DNA of 18,873 nucleotides, taken from assembly GCA_019057975.1 (NCBI GenBank), contig JAHLWJ010000055.1, positions 1 to 18,873 on the forward strand, in the 5' to 3' direction. The translations under genes were made by a program, and so were the position numbers. This DNA is from Promethearchaeota archaeon. Its GTDB lineage: Archaea > Asgardarchaeota > Lokiarchaeia > Sigynarchaeales > SOKP01. This document shows positions 1 to 7,689 of this stretch, in pieces. A model generated the notes under the pieces. The model searched no databases. It saw nothing but the letters and a program-made list of their open reading frames with translations, and was not told the origin of the DNA. Every line of letters starts with the position of its first letter. The first letter of the stretch is position 1.

Positions 1-1024
1 GTAAATTGTGAATTGTATACGCCAACTTCGGTTGAATTACTAAAACTCGGTTTAACTCCTTGGCAAGTTGATGGACAGTAAGAAAACGCGAAATAGACTT
101 CCACGGAAAAGATGCTATTATTAATTTTTTTGATAGGTTTTTATCTTTCTCCAATGAAGTAATAATATTTCGATAAACATCATTTTCACTGACTTCTGTA
201 TCGTCATCAATTCTGGTCCCTTCCGTTATTAAAATGTCTGGATTGAATCCGACTTTGTTTAAAAAATCTTCGGAATTTTTCTTTTCATGGTCGTGTCCAT
301 GAAACCTTATATCACCGGTATATATTATCGTCTTTCCGCTCTTTGTTGTGACTTTAAACGCCATCGCACCAGGGACCGAATGATCGACCGGGAAACCCTC
401 TATTTTGAAAATACCTTTTCCTCCCGGAATTTCTATAGGTTCATTTGGAGCGATTGTTTCTAATAATCTTTTCTTTTTGTTTTTCTTTTTATATATAGAA
501 CCCGGAAAAAAGCTCCTATTACTTCTTTCTCCCTTCTCACGATAACTATAATTTAAAAAATCATAGTCTGAAAGGTCGCAAATAATTTCTAATAGCCGTT
601 TTGTAATTTCAGAACAATAAATAGGAATTTCGGGAGCCATAAACATAAGATTACGCACATGGTCTAAATGAGCATGAGTTAAAAATAAAGCAGAGACGTA
701 AGGTACGCCGTTATCTTCTATATAATCTTCATAACTAACAAGATCAGTTTTAAATAAATACTCGCTCTTAGAATCAGCGTCTTCAAGCCATATATCGCAA
801 ATCTTTTCCTTTCCGTATATCCCAGGAATTTCCGGAACTAAGCCTAGTTTCAAATAATCCCGTAAATCATTGTTCGTTCTAGGACTTAAAAAATCTTTGT
901 AAAAAGCACCTTCGCTGGAGAAACACATGCCATTATCTAACATTATTCTGGTGTTGTTCTCCTCGACGACGACACAATTTCCTCCGATAGTCGATATTCC
1001 ACCATAAAAAGTTAATGAAGTCAT
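1..1024 (-). CDS. beta-CASP/metallo-beta-lactamase nuclease, RNase J-like (partial)
   Basis: The reading frame starts at the ATG on the minus strand (1024-1022) and stays open for 341 codons to the left edge, so the C-terminus is missing. Visible motifs, N to C: a start rich in beta-strand residues (MTSLTFYGGISTIGGNC), the zinc-binding motif HAHLDH after FLT, VDHSVPGA, YTGDIRFHGHDHE, and ILITEGTRIDDD, which fits motif A of the beta-CASP domain. These are the signatures of zinc-dependent RNA (or DNA) nucleases of the RNase J/CPSF type, normally cytoplasmic RNA-processing enzymes of about 450-550 residues. A lysine-rich insert (KKKNKKK) follows the first motifs. Its codons are visibly richer in G+C than the genes to its right, so it may mark the housekeeping border of the accessory region. 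A TATA-like TTAAATAG lies about 50 bp upstream (1074-1081, minus strand). The family is secure; whether it is a true RNase J cannot be told without the C-terminus. Confidence 0.85.
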   Translation of the reverse strand, partial: MTSLTFYGGISTIGGNCVVVEENNTRIMLDNGMCFSSEGAFYKDFLSPRTNNDLRDYLKLGLVPEIPGIYGKEKICDIWLEDADSKSEYLFKTDLVSYEDYIEDNGVPYVSALFLTHAHLDHVRNLMFMAPEIPIYCSEITKRLLEIICDLSDYDFLNYSYREKGERSNRSFFPGSIYKKKNKKKRLLETIAPNEPIEIPGGKGIFKIEGFPVDHSVPGAMAFKVTTKSGKTIIYTGDIRFHGHDHEKKNSEDFLNKVGFNPDILITEGTRIDDDTEVSENDVYRNIITSLEKDKNLSKKLIIASFPWKSISRFLTVHQLAKELNRVLVIQPKLAYTIHNL

Positions 1025-1157
1025 AAAATAACCCTAATATTTTCAAATGCCTAACTACATTGAAATAGGGCTTCTATTTAACTTTTAAGAATATTTCAAA
1101 AAAATTCAAATTTTAGAGATAATTAGGATCTGAAATTGGAATTATAATAAAGATTTT

Positions 1158-1964
1158 TTAAATCAAAAATTTAAAAATTTTAGTAATGTCTTGTCCTATT
1201 TCAGTTAAATATACCTTCTTATTTCTTTTATCGTCTGAAATTTTAATATATTTTAAATCTTTGATTATTGGCTCTAAAAATTTATTTGCTTTCATATATA
1301 AAGCAGATTTTCGTTTTCCTGGATCGTTATGTTTGCTTTCTAATTCTATAAATTTCTTAAATTTAAGCTCATCAATTAAATATTTCATATAAATGAATTT
1401 TTCTTTTTTAATTTCAACATCTTTTTTATTATACTTATTTTCGATAAGATCTTCAAAGAGATTTAGAAATTTTACGTAAATCTCTTTTGGTTTTTTAATA
1501 GGAAAGGTAATTGGTTGTTTTATAAGTAATTCACCTTTATGTAATGGTCCCTCACCATAAGGATCATAATGAGATGAATACACGTAGTATACTTCACAAT
1601 CCCACAATTTTGATGCCTCAATTGATGCAATTGAAGTCATTTTAGACCCAGAACTTACATTAATGAAAATTTTGCATTGTGGGTTTATTTCTCTTTCAAA
1701 ATTTACAATTTTAGATATTTCTTGAATTATTTTTATATAATCGGTATAATCAATTTCTTTTGTGATAATTTCTAAAAAAGGAATTTTATCTTTAAGTAAT
1801 TTAACATTTCTCTCATAATAATCTAAAAATACATCTGCTTGATCAGTTTCCCGAATATGTGCTGTAAAATAATATAGTTTATTGGGGGGGTGTTCGATTA
1901 ATGGTTTAAAGATTCTTTCCTCTTCTCTACAATTAAAAACAACATGTATTTGTGTTGAAAACAT
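1158..1964 (-). CDS. CARF-domain winged-helix regulator (HFX_2341/DUF6293-like)
   Basis: A 268-residue protein. Residues 1-150 look like a Rossmann-type CARF domain: a first strand TQIHVVFNC, then the glycine/serine loop INVSSGSKMTSIAS (about 101-114) and a following EASKLWDCEVYYVY segment. This arrangement is known from CRISPR-associated regulators that bind cyclic nucleotides and from the archaeal HFX_2341-type regulators. Residues 185-268 resemble a winged helix, ending KKVYLTEIGQDITKIF. The expected role is a transcription regulator responding to a nucleotide signal. No CRISPR array or cas gene is in the window, so it is an orphan here. It diverges from the ParB-type gene at 2076 and shares a 111-bp intergenic region holding an inverted repeat, which suggests it controls itself and that gene. 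It is also 133 bp upstream of the beta-CASP gene on the same strand. Family assignment comes from motifs only; the ligand is unknown. Confidence 0.72.
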   Translation of the reverse strand: MFSTQIHVVFNCREEERIFKPLIEHPPNKLYYFTAHIRETDQADVFLDYYERNVKLLKDKIPFLEIITKEIDYTDYIKIIQEISKIVNFEREINPQCKIFINVSSGSKMTSIASIEASKLWDCEVYYVYSSHYDPYGEGPLHKGELLIKQPITFPIKKPKEIYVKFLNLFEDLIENKYNKKDVEIKKEKFIYMKYLIDELKFKKFIELESKHNDPGKRKSALYMKANKFLEPIIKDLKYIKISDDKRNKKVYLTEIGQDITKIFKFLI

Positions 1965-1990
1965 TTTGTATGAATTTATTATTTATTTAA

Positions 1991-2025
1991 TTTATTAATC
2001 TTATTAAGTCTGTTAAGTTAATAAA
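1991..2025. promoter_or_regulatory. inverted repeat in divergent promoter region, possible operator
   Basis: TTTATTAA at 1991-1998 and TTAATAAA at 2018-2025 form a perfect 8-bp inverted repeat with 19 bp between. Between the arms is a direct repeat of TTAAGT (2004-2009 and 2013-2018). The element lies between the CARF-winged-helix gene (start 1964) and the ParB-type gene (start 2076). TATA-like stretches flank it: around 1981-1996 for the minus-strand gene and around 2027-2042 for the plus-strand gene. A dimeric winged-helix regulator encoded next to its operator is a common arrangement. The AT-rich base composition makes chance repeats easy, so this is only a candidate site. Confidence 0.35.
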
Positions 2026-2075
2026 CTTTATTTAATATAAACATTATTTTAAAGTTAGAAATAACAAAAAATTGT

Positions 2076-3338
2076 ATGGGCGAAATTATGATAATTAAAT
2101 TTGAAAATTTAGTACCTAATAACTATAATCCTCGTAAACTTTTCAGAAGTGCCTCTTTGGAAGAATTAAAGGAATCAATTAAGAACTTTGGGCTTATAGA
2201 GCCATTAGTTGTACGATCTATTAATAGTAATAAATATGAAGTAATCTGTGGTATGAGAAGATATTATGCACTAAAAGATTTGGGAATAAAAGAAGTAGAA
2301 TGTACGGTGAGAAAAATAGATGATACTAAAGCCATAGATTTAGCCTTCATGGAAAATCTACAACGTGAAAGTTTAACACCCATAGAAGAAGGTAAAATGT
2401 ATGAAACCCGGTTAAAAATCTTTCCTGATTATCAAAAATTAGGTGATTCAGATTTTCTTATTGCACATAATTCACAATTGATCAAGAAATTATCTGATTT
2501 ATACGCTATAAGTGAAAGTACAATAAAAAATAGACTTAGCCTGATAAATTTACCTCTGGAATTACAAAATGCGATTGAAAATAATGAATTGCCACTTATG
2601 ATTGCTTATGAAATTGCTAGATTATATCGTATAGAAAATAAAAAAATTGCTAAAGAAAGTATGCTTGAAATGTTCAGTGATTATAAGTTAGAAAAAGATA
2701 CAATAAACTTAGCCGAAATGAAAGTTCGAGTTACTGGTAAAATCGATTATTACAAATCAAAAGAAAGTGAGCAGAAAGAAATAATACAACAAAGGATTAA
2801 AGATTTAGAAAAGAAAATAAAAGAAACAATTAAAAGTAAAAATGAGGTCATAGAAAAGTTAGAAAATAAAATTAAAGATGTCTATGATAGTAATGCTTTC
2901 AAAGACCAAGATTTTTCGGATATAGAAGTAAATGAAGATGTTATACTAAAAGGTGATAAATTACTTGAATTTTTAGAAAATGAAAATGAAAAATATGTAA
3001 GCAATGAATTTTATGAAAATGTAGTTACTAAGATAAATTATATAGAAAATGGGCTCTCTGATCTTAGATTATTGATATCGAGAACTAAGGAGAACAGTAT
3101 TAGAGTATGCCCCTTTTGTTTTGCAAGAATAGATCTCCCTGCTATTAAAAGAAAGGAAGATAAATACAATGAAGATTTAGGGGAGTTAAAAAAACAGAGA
3201 AAAGTAATTGCAGGAATCAAAGGATTTATTAACGATACGATCAAACAAATCGAGAAATTTTTAAGAACGGTAAAGGTAAAAGATGACTTTATCGAAAAAT
3301 TTAATAATGAATTGGAGGAATTAATAGGAAATGTATAA
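2076..3338 (+). CDS. ParB-type N-terminal domain protein with coiled coil and CPFC motif
   Basis: A 420-residue protein. Residues 1-110 are a classical ParB/Srx domain: LVPNNYNPRK (12-21), SLEELKESIKNFGLIEPLVV, CGMRRYYALK (58-67; the position of the usual GERR box), and ENLQRESLTPIEEGKMYE (93-110). Residues about 135-160 (LIKKLSDLYAISESTIKNRL...) form the helix-turn-helix usual in ParB/KorB proteins. A lysine/glutamate-rich coiled coil follows (about 228-268). CPFC at 345-348, a single CxxC, could form half of a metal site in a dimer. Known ParB proteins bind DNA and act as CTP-dependent clamps. No ParA partner is visible; the next gene, overlapping by 8 bp, is of unknown function. This argues for a defence or regulatory role rather than plasmid partition. 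A second in-frame ATG at 2088 would give MIIKFENLVP and may be the real start. Confidence 0.85.
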   Translation: MGEIMIIKFENLVPNNYNPRKLFRSASLEELKESIKNFGLIEPLVVRSINSNKYEVICGMRRYYALKDLGIKEVECTVRKIDDTKAIDLAFMENLQRESLTPIEEGKMYETRLKIFPDYQKLGDSDFLIAHNSQLIKKLSDLYAISESTIKNRLSLINLPLELQNAIENNELPLMIAYEIARLYRIENKKIAKESMLEMFSDYKLEKDTINLAEMKVRVTGKIDYYKSKESEQKEIIQQRIKDLEKKIKETIKSKNEVIEKLENKIKDVYDSNAFKDQDFSDIEVNEDVILKGDKLLEFLENENEKYVSNEFYENVVTKINYIENGLSDLRLLISRTKENSIRVCPFCFARIDLPAIKRKEDKYNEDLGELKKQRKVIAGIKGFINDTIKQIEKFLRTVKVKDDFIEKFNNELEELIGNV

Positions 3339-4101
3339 AGATCTTAAACCTGATGATAAAGGAATTATTGAAAGAGTAGAAGTTGAACGAATCACCATTA
3401 ACCCTGAATTATCAATAAATGAACTACTACATGTTATGAATGAAAGTAAGAAAAGGAAAGAAATTGAAATTTTAACAATAGGTTTTGAAGGATCATTACA
3501 AACCAAAAATTTTACAGAAATGGGTTTTGGAAAAGGAAAAAAAGTTATAATTAAACAAACAGGAACAGGTATGAGTGTTCCTAGAAAAATACTAAATATT
3601 TCGACTTCATATTCTATTCAAGATCTTAGTAATGCTTTTAATGAGTTAGAAGATTATCTTATCTCTCATAAACATGATTATTCATTGGATATTTATCCAG
3701 TAAAATTAACTTTAGTTGATAAAGGATCGACACCAAATTACGCTCAACATATAATAGTATTCGAAAAAAGGAGAAAAGTTGATAAAAATAGTGAGGTGGG
3801 ATTTATGTTAAAAGGAGCACAATATATGCCTCTTGATGCAGTTAAACTTTTTAAAGCAAAATATAATAGTAAAAAGGGGAAATATGAAAAAAATGGAATA
3901 CCATCTATTATTACTGAGAAAATGAAACACTATGATCCAGAGAGTCAATTCATAGATGCTGACGACGTAAAAAATTATACAAGAAATATATATGATTCAA
4001 AATTTACAATTCGGACAAATTGCATCGTTGGTAAAGAAACAAAAGTTTTTGCCAAATTTACAACAATCCCAGGCGGAACCTGTAAAATTGTTCCAAAATA
4101 G
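3331..4101 (+). CDS. unrecognised 256-residue protein, coupled to ParB-type gene
   Basis: The start codon lies 8 bp inside the end of the ParB-type gene, in another frame, with a GGAGG ribosome site at 3314-3318. This indicates translational coupling and probably a shared complex or pathway. I do not recognise the protein. The first third alternates charged helices with strands and contains a glycine/lysine-rich turn, EMGFGKGKKVIIKQTGTG, which is not a Walker motif (no GK[ST] in the right setting). The middle is rich in predicted beta strands (LDIYPVKLTLVDKG, AQHIIVFEKRRKV). The end has FTIRTNCIVGKETKVFAKFTT. There is no signal peptide, membrane segment or metal cluster. It looks like a soluble mixed alpha/beta protein. 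Its reading frame is clean and its codon use matches the upstream gene, so it is very likely real. Confidence 0.75.
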   Translation: MYKDLKPDDKGIIERVEVERITINPELSINELLHVMNESKKRKEIEILTIGFEGSLQTKNFTEMGFGKGKKVIIKQTGTGMSVPRKILNISTSYSIQDLSNAFNELEDYLISHKHDYSLDIYPVKLTLVDKGSTPNYAQHIIVFEKRRKVDKNSEVGFMLKGAQYMPLDAVKLFKAKYNSKKGKYEKNGIPSIITEKMKHYDPESQFIDADDVKNYTRNIYDSKFTIRTNCIVGKETKVFAKFTTIPGGTCKIVPK

Positions 4102-4490
4102 GGTACTTAAGCTCAATTTTACTCTATGTATCACGCTTAAATTTTTAGATTAATTCTTATATGCATATCTCTATTCGAATGAGTCTACAAGGAAGTCTAC
4201 AATTTTTTATCGAAATTTGAAAAAAATGATGTCGTGAGCTCTTTCCTCTACATATTCTGAATGGACCGATTTTTATTTTAGGTATAAATATGTACATTGT
4301 ATCATTATTAATTTTCTTAGAAAAATACTAAAAAGTATAGATATTCTTACTATTTATATGTGGTATCTATACCAGTAGAGCAATATATCAAAATCCACTT
4401 CTGAAGAAAATAAAACCTTTAAATTTTCCATTCAAGAATTTTAAAATTAGCGATTTTTAATAGATATACAAATATTCTAGAAACTTAATT
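4102..4490. other. AT-rich gap between convergent genes, with one inverted repeat
   Basis: These 389 bp separate the convergent ends of the unknown gene at 3331 and the endonuclease gene at 4491. I see no coding remnant. A T-run (T6 at 4203-4208) could end plus-strand transcription. At 4335-4372, GTATAGATA and TATCTATAC form a perfect 9-bp inverted repeat around a 20-nt loop, described separately. Confidence 0.5.
4335..4372. repeat. 9-bp perfect inverted repeat, 20-nt loop
   Basis: GTATAGATA (4335-4343) and TATCTATAC (4364-4372) are exact reverse complements. It sits between convergent genes, so it could be a hairpin at the RNA ends, or a protein site. No T-run follows it directly on the plus strand. 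In sequence this AT-rich, chance is a real alternative. Confidence 0.35.
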
Positions 4491-5795
4491 TTAACATAAA
4501 TTTAATAAAACATCTCTATCTATAAAAAATACATTTCCTTCAATATCTGGATCCTTTTTCTTTAACGCTTGTATCGCATTATAATTAATTTTTTCATTTG
4601 TTGCTATAAATACCCTGGTGATTTTCACATCTCCATAATTTTTTTCCAGATGTTCCATATTTTTCGCTTGATAGGTTTGTTTAGATATTGTTTTTAAATT
4701 TCGACTTAAATCAGTACCTTCATCTAAATTAATATTACCGATTTTAGCTACTATACAATTCCATTCAATAAAACCAAAATTATTATCAAATCTAAACAAA
4801 ATATCTACTCCATATTCATGAGCTCCATGCGTTTCCTGAACATCCTTATAACCTAAATCATTTAATATCGGGATTAACACTTCTTTACGAAATTCATCTT
4901 CAGATTTCAAACTGATTAACTTTTTTTGAAGTTCTTTTCTACTAAATCGAATTTTACTTGAAGATTGGAGATCATAGAATTTATGATTATTTAATTGACT
5001 GTAGAAGTCTCTTTGAACAGAGTGGTTTAATAAATAATTTAAGTAGGAGAAAAAATCATAAAAAATGTTAATAAACTTTTTTTTAATATCATTTTTATTA
5101 TCCATCCAAGTGAATAATCTTAATAAGAAACTTCTAACCACCATTATTTTCATATTTTTAGAACTATGAGTTGTCTTTATTTTGTTAATCCATAAAAGAG
5201 TTTTTCCATGTCGATCACCTACTATTTCAAATTGGTGTTCATCAATAAGGCTTTTACCCGTTTTATAAATTTTTGCGAGTTTTTGTATAACTCCACCATA
5301 ATTGAAATAAAGAATATTAAAGTGAATTAAAAAAGAATTTTTTATAAGTTCCTCTATAAATGGCGATAAAAAGTCATATTTCTCTCTTTCCATTTCATTT
5401 TCTAATACTTCTAATATAAATTTAGTAAAATTCTCTTTTTTATTATAGTAATGTTGGATGAATTTTACATAACTTATAAAATGTTTTGAATAAATTTCAA
5501 GCTTTATAAAATGAAGATATATCTTTTTATTTAAAAGAGCACTAAAGCTCTCAATTTTAAATAGATCTAATATTAAGTTTAATTTAAGTGGGCACTCCTC
5601 AATAAAAAGTTGCTTTTGATATTTTTTTGTAAAGAATGGTTTATCTAAAATAAGATTAACTTTTTCAAAATTTTTAAAATCATATTTGGGTTTACTATCA
5701 TCATAATTTTTAAGTTTAAAATCCGATAAAAATTTGAATTCTTCATTAGTACTTAATAATGGAAAAAATATAATAATAGAATTTGGATCATCCAT
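4491..5795 (-). CDS. restriction-endonuclease-fold (Mrr-like) protein with long helical N-terminus
   Basis: A 434-residue protein. The last ~140 residues fit a PD-(D/E)xK endonuclease fold: a first acidic helix SEDEFRKEVLIPILNDLGY (298-316), then HGAHEYGVDILF (323-334) with D331 as the likely metal ligand, then WNCIVAKIGNI (345-355) with K351 as the catalytic lysine. A helix with a conserved Q (SKQTYQAKN) follows, then TRVFIATNEKIN and NVFFIDRD as the final strands. The usual (E/Q)xK is VAK here; I recall this variant in related proteins, but activity should not be assumed. Residues 1-280 are helical, very rich in K, F, Y and I, and unrecognised; they may recognise a target or sense infection. 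The expected role is DNA cleavage in defence. The gene is single, with a TATA box (5817-5826) centred about 26 bp before the ATG, which suggests a leaderless transcript. Confidence 0.72.
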   Translation of the reverse strand: MDDPNSIIIFFPLLSTNEEFKFLSDFKLKNYDDSKPKYDFKNFEKVNLILDKPFFTKKYQKQLFIEECPLKLNLILDLFKIESFSALLNKKIYLHFIKLEIYSKHFISYVKFIQHYYNKKENFTKFILEVLENEMEREKYDFLSPFIEELIKNSFLIHFNILYFNYGGVIQKLAKIYKTGKSLIDEHQFEIVGDRHGKTLLWINKIKTTHSSKNMKIMVVRSFLLRLFTWMDNKNDIKKKFINIFYDFFSYLNYLLNHSVQRDFYSQLNNHKFYDLQSSSKIRFSRKELQKKLISLKSEDEFRKEVLIPILNDLGYKDVQETHGAHEYGVDILFRFDNNFGFIEWNCIVAKIGNINLDEGTDLSRNLKTISKQTYQAKNMEHLEKNYGDVKITRVFIATNEKINYNAIQALKKKDPDIEGNVFFIDRDVLLNLC

Positions 5796-5816
5796 ATTAA
5801 ATTTAAAGCAAAAACC

Positions 5817-5828
5817 TTATAAAATATT
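5817..5828. promoter_or_regulatory. TATA box, usable in both directions
   Basis: TTATAAAATATT at 5817-5828. Read on the minus strand it gives ATTTTATAAG with a GAAA-type BRE-like stretch just upstream, centred 26 bp before the ATG of the endonuclease gene (5795). This fits an archaeal leaderless promoter. Read on the plus strand it is centred about 27-29 bp before the first base of the structured element at 5850. One site may serve both, or only the gene. Confidence 0.5.
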
Positions 5829-5849
5829 TTTCAAATATTATAATTACAA

Positions 5850-5920
5850 TGTGGGCTTGGTGACGGTTAAACTCCGTCCATAACAATTTGTTATCCGTGT
5901 AAGCCCACAGACCATTTTTT
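5850..5920 (+). ncRNA. putative small structured RNA, three-way-junction fold with T-run end
   Basis: TGTGGGCTT (5850-5858) pairs exactly with AAGCCCACA (5901-5909), a 9-bp closing stem. Inside are two further perfect hairpins: GACGG/CCGTC (5862-5866 with 5874-5878, 7-nt loop) and ATAACA/TGTTAT (5880-5885 with 5889-5894, 3-nt loop). The element is G+C-rich in an AT-rich region. A TATA-like box lies about 27-29 bp upstream and a T6 run (5915-5920) follows, as expected of a free small RNA on the plus strand. It is not a tRNA: there is no T-loop consensus or anticodon arm. ACGG (5863-5866) could also pair with CCGT at 5895-5898, so two folds compete. A, G, A at 5909-5911 directly after an 8-bp version of the stem resembles an H/ACA 'ANA' box, but the two inner hairpins do not fit a normal H/ACA arm. 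It could also be a mobile-element end or a protein-binding site in DNA. Confidence 0.5.
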
Positions 5921-6001
5921 AAATATTTAAAGGTATTATTATTTTTTTAAAAGAAGATGTAGAATATTAAGGAAATCAAGTATTTAAAAATTGAAATAAT
6001 A

Positions 6002-6345
6002 TTAGTAATATTCTCTAATATAATTATATGCACGGTCAAATAATTCCTGTTCCTTATGCTGTTTATATTTTTAATAATGTCTTTCTTAGAGCTTTTTTAA
6101 CTTCTCTTACACCGGCAATTGTTCACTGCCAACCCTCAAACCTTACAACTTTTTCAATTTCATCTATATCATTGACAATTCGCTCAATCATTTTTGGAGT
6201 AAATTCGCTTTTAGTCTCATGAAATAATTCTGTTAAAGCAGTTTTAGCTTTCTTTCATCTTCAGGCTCAACTTCTCTTTCATCTTCAAGTACTTCTTTAG
6301 TAAGTTTAAGCGACATCTGGTTCATTTAGGGGCCTTAAGTCAAGA
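6002..6345 (-). pseudogene. remnant of type I restriction subunit HsdR (C-terminus)
   Basis: Read on the minus strand in shifting frames, the region gives LNEPDVA, then KLTKEVLEDEREVEPEDERK, then TELFHETKSEFTPKMIERI, VNDIDEIEKVVRFEGWQ, an in-frame TGA (6125-6123), TIAGVREVKKALRKTLLK, then after a one-base slip YKQHKEQELFDRAYNYIREYY and a stop (6004-6002). The stretch GWQ...REVKKALRKTLLKYK...ELFDRAYNYIREYY is what I know as the very C-terminus of HsdR, the motor and nuclease subunit of type I restriction systems. At least two frameshifts, near 6305 and between the TLLK and YKQ segments, and one stop break it, so no protein can be made. Only about 110 codons remain; no HsdM or HsdS gene is in view. 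A plus-strand frame over 6028-6222 is a shadow of this remnant. Confidence 0.8.
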
Positions 6346-6432
6346 GAATACGACTTTTTATAAAAAAACTGAAGAATTAGATCTGGAAATCTTTTTTTGG
6401 ATTCTGGGCAAAGATGTTAATAATTTAGGGAA

Positions 6433-7689
6433 TCATGCTTTATCATTAAAATTATCAGTAGAATTGAAAATACGCCCAGGAATTATCTCAAGGAGCTTTT
6501 GTCTTTCGATTTTGAGAAAACTTATAATTTCTTCCTCAATTAACTCATTTTCACGAGTTAGTATATCCAACTCGCGATTCTTAAGTAAATTAATGTAGTA
6601 ATATTTCAAATCGTTATTAATTAATGGATGCTCTTTATGAGATAGACATAATTGAATGTGAGCTCTGATGTTTTCCTCTAAAATTTCAGTCCATTCAGGA
6701 ATGTTATTTGATTTTGTTATATTTATTGACGGCTCGCTTGGATATAAGTTCCAAAATCGATTGATTGGATAATACGACCAAGGTAAAAGGTGATCTATAT
6801 GGTAATCACTTTCAGAATTAAAAAAGTTTCCAGAATATATACATCTTGTCGCTCCAATTTCTGTGTAAAACTCTCGATAATGAGATATTAACAAGGGGTC
6901 TCGCGATAAATCGCTTGAATAAATATAACCTAAAAGTTTATAGAGTAAAATCTCGATGTTAGGGGAATTGCTTCTCTTGCTCTCTCCTTCGAGGCAATAA
7001 TTAAACCACGCCTTCAAAATTACATCTCTGGTCCAAAATCGATACCGAGCTAATTCTTGATACGTCAGATCGTCGATTATTAAAGAAGTTCTATCATATT
7101 GTAGTAATTCCGACCATGTCATTGATGAGGGGCGTTTTTGTTTTATAGCTTGCGCGCGGTGCTCATCATACGATGCTTTAAACATTAAATCGCTATTTAA
7201 GATGCCAAAGAACCGAATAATTTCGCCATTGACATTATGTAAAAATTTTAGAGGTTGTGAGAGTATCGTTTTTCGCACACGCCATAATAAATCTGTTAAA
7301 CTTACGGGTAATTCATCTGGCAGTTCATACAAACGATTAATCCAAAAAATTCCTCCTTCCTCTAATGAACGAATTTTGCGAAGAATTTTATTTTTAATAC
7401 CTCCTTCTGAGCGAATTTTTAACTTAAACTCATCAATATAGTTTAAGACCTTTAGGCTTTTATCTGCTGCTAATGAACCTTGGTAAAAGCTATGAAATGA
7501 GAACGGATAATAATAAGATATGAATTGACGCGCTAAATAGTCAATAGGAATAAAATGCAAATTGTTTATTGCCACTTCCGAAGGATACTCTGTAATAAAA
7601 TCAAATATAGCGAGCAGTGTGGCATATTTATACGATGTGGTTTTCCGTCCGTACTCAAGAATATTATTAATATCGCGAATTAAGGTCAT
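6433..7689 (-). CDS. HNH endonuclease domain protein
   Basis: A 418-residue protein. The HNH nuclease core is at about 283-330: CIYSG (283-287), YHIDHLLPWSYY (296-307; H297, D299, H300), FWNLYPSEPSINITKSNNIP (312-331; N314, N323, K326). This is the betabeta-alpha metal form with the second His replaced by Asn and without a full set of zinc cysteines. HNH proteins of this layout occur singly in genomes as putative DNA-cutting defence enzymes. Residues 1-270 are mainly helical and unrecognised; residues 335-400 are a charged helical tail. Its DNA is visibly richer in G+C (roughly mid-30s percent) than the flanking genes, so it was probably acquired separately. It stands alone: an HsdR remnant lies downstream and broken frames lie upstream. 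A TATA-like TTTATTTATTT is about 30 bp before the ATG. Confidence 0.8.
   Translation of the reverse strand: MTLIRDINNILEYGRKTTSYKYATLLAIFDFITEYPSEVAINNLHFIPIDYLARQFISYYYPFSFHSFYQGSLAADKSLKVLNYIDEFKLKIRSEGGIKNKILRKIRSLEEGGIFWINRLYELPDELPVSLTDLLWRVRKTILSQPLKFLHNVNGEIIRFFGILNSDLMFKASYDEHRAQAIKQKRPSSMTWSELLQYDRTSLIIDDLTYQELARYRFWTRDVILKAWFNYCLEGESKRSNSPNIEILLYKLLGYIYSSDLSRDPLLISHYREFYTEIGATRCIYSGNFFNSESDYHIDHLLPWSYYPINRFWNLYPSEPSINITKSNNIPEWTEILEENIRAHIQLCLSHKEHPLINNDLKYYYINLLKNRELDILTRENELIEEEIISFLKIERQKLLEIIPGRIFNSTDNFNDKA

Noticed and set aside
2076..3338. Plasmid or chromosome partition locus (ParB of ParAB)
   Set aside because: No ParA ATPase gene and no parS-like palindrome near it; the partner gene is of an unrelated unknown type.
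4333..4345. 13-base match AAAGTATAGATAT shared with about 17986-17998, as a possible element boundary
   Set aside because: Low complexity AT-rich string, no matching flanks and no gene logic for a duplication; chance is likely.
5850..5909. tRNA gene or tRNA fragment, because of the acceptor-like stem and a 5-bp/7-nt-loop hairpin
   Set aside because: The 7-nt loop (TTAAACT) does not fit a T-loop on either strand, there is no D-arm or usable anticodon arm, and the hairpins are in the wrong order relative to the closing stem.
6028..6222. 64-residue plus-strand reading frame
   Set aside because: It lies opposite the HsdR remnant, whose minus-strand reading gives a recognisable protein; the plus frame is a shadow.
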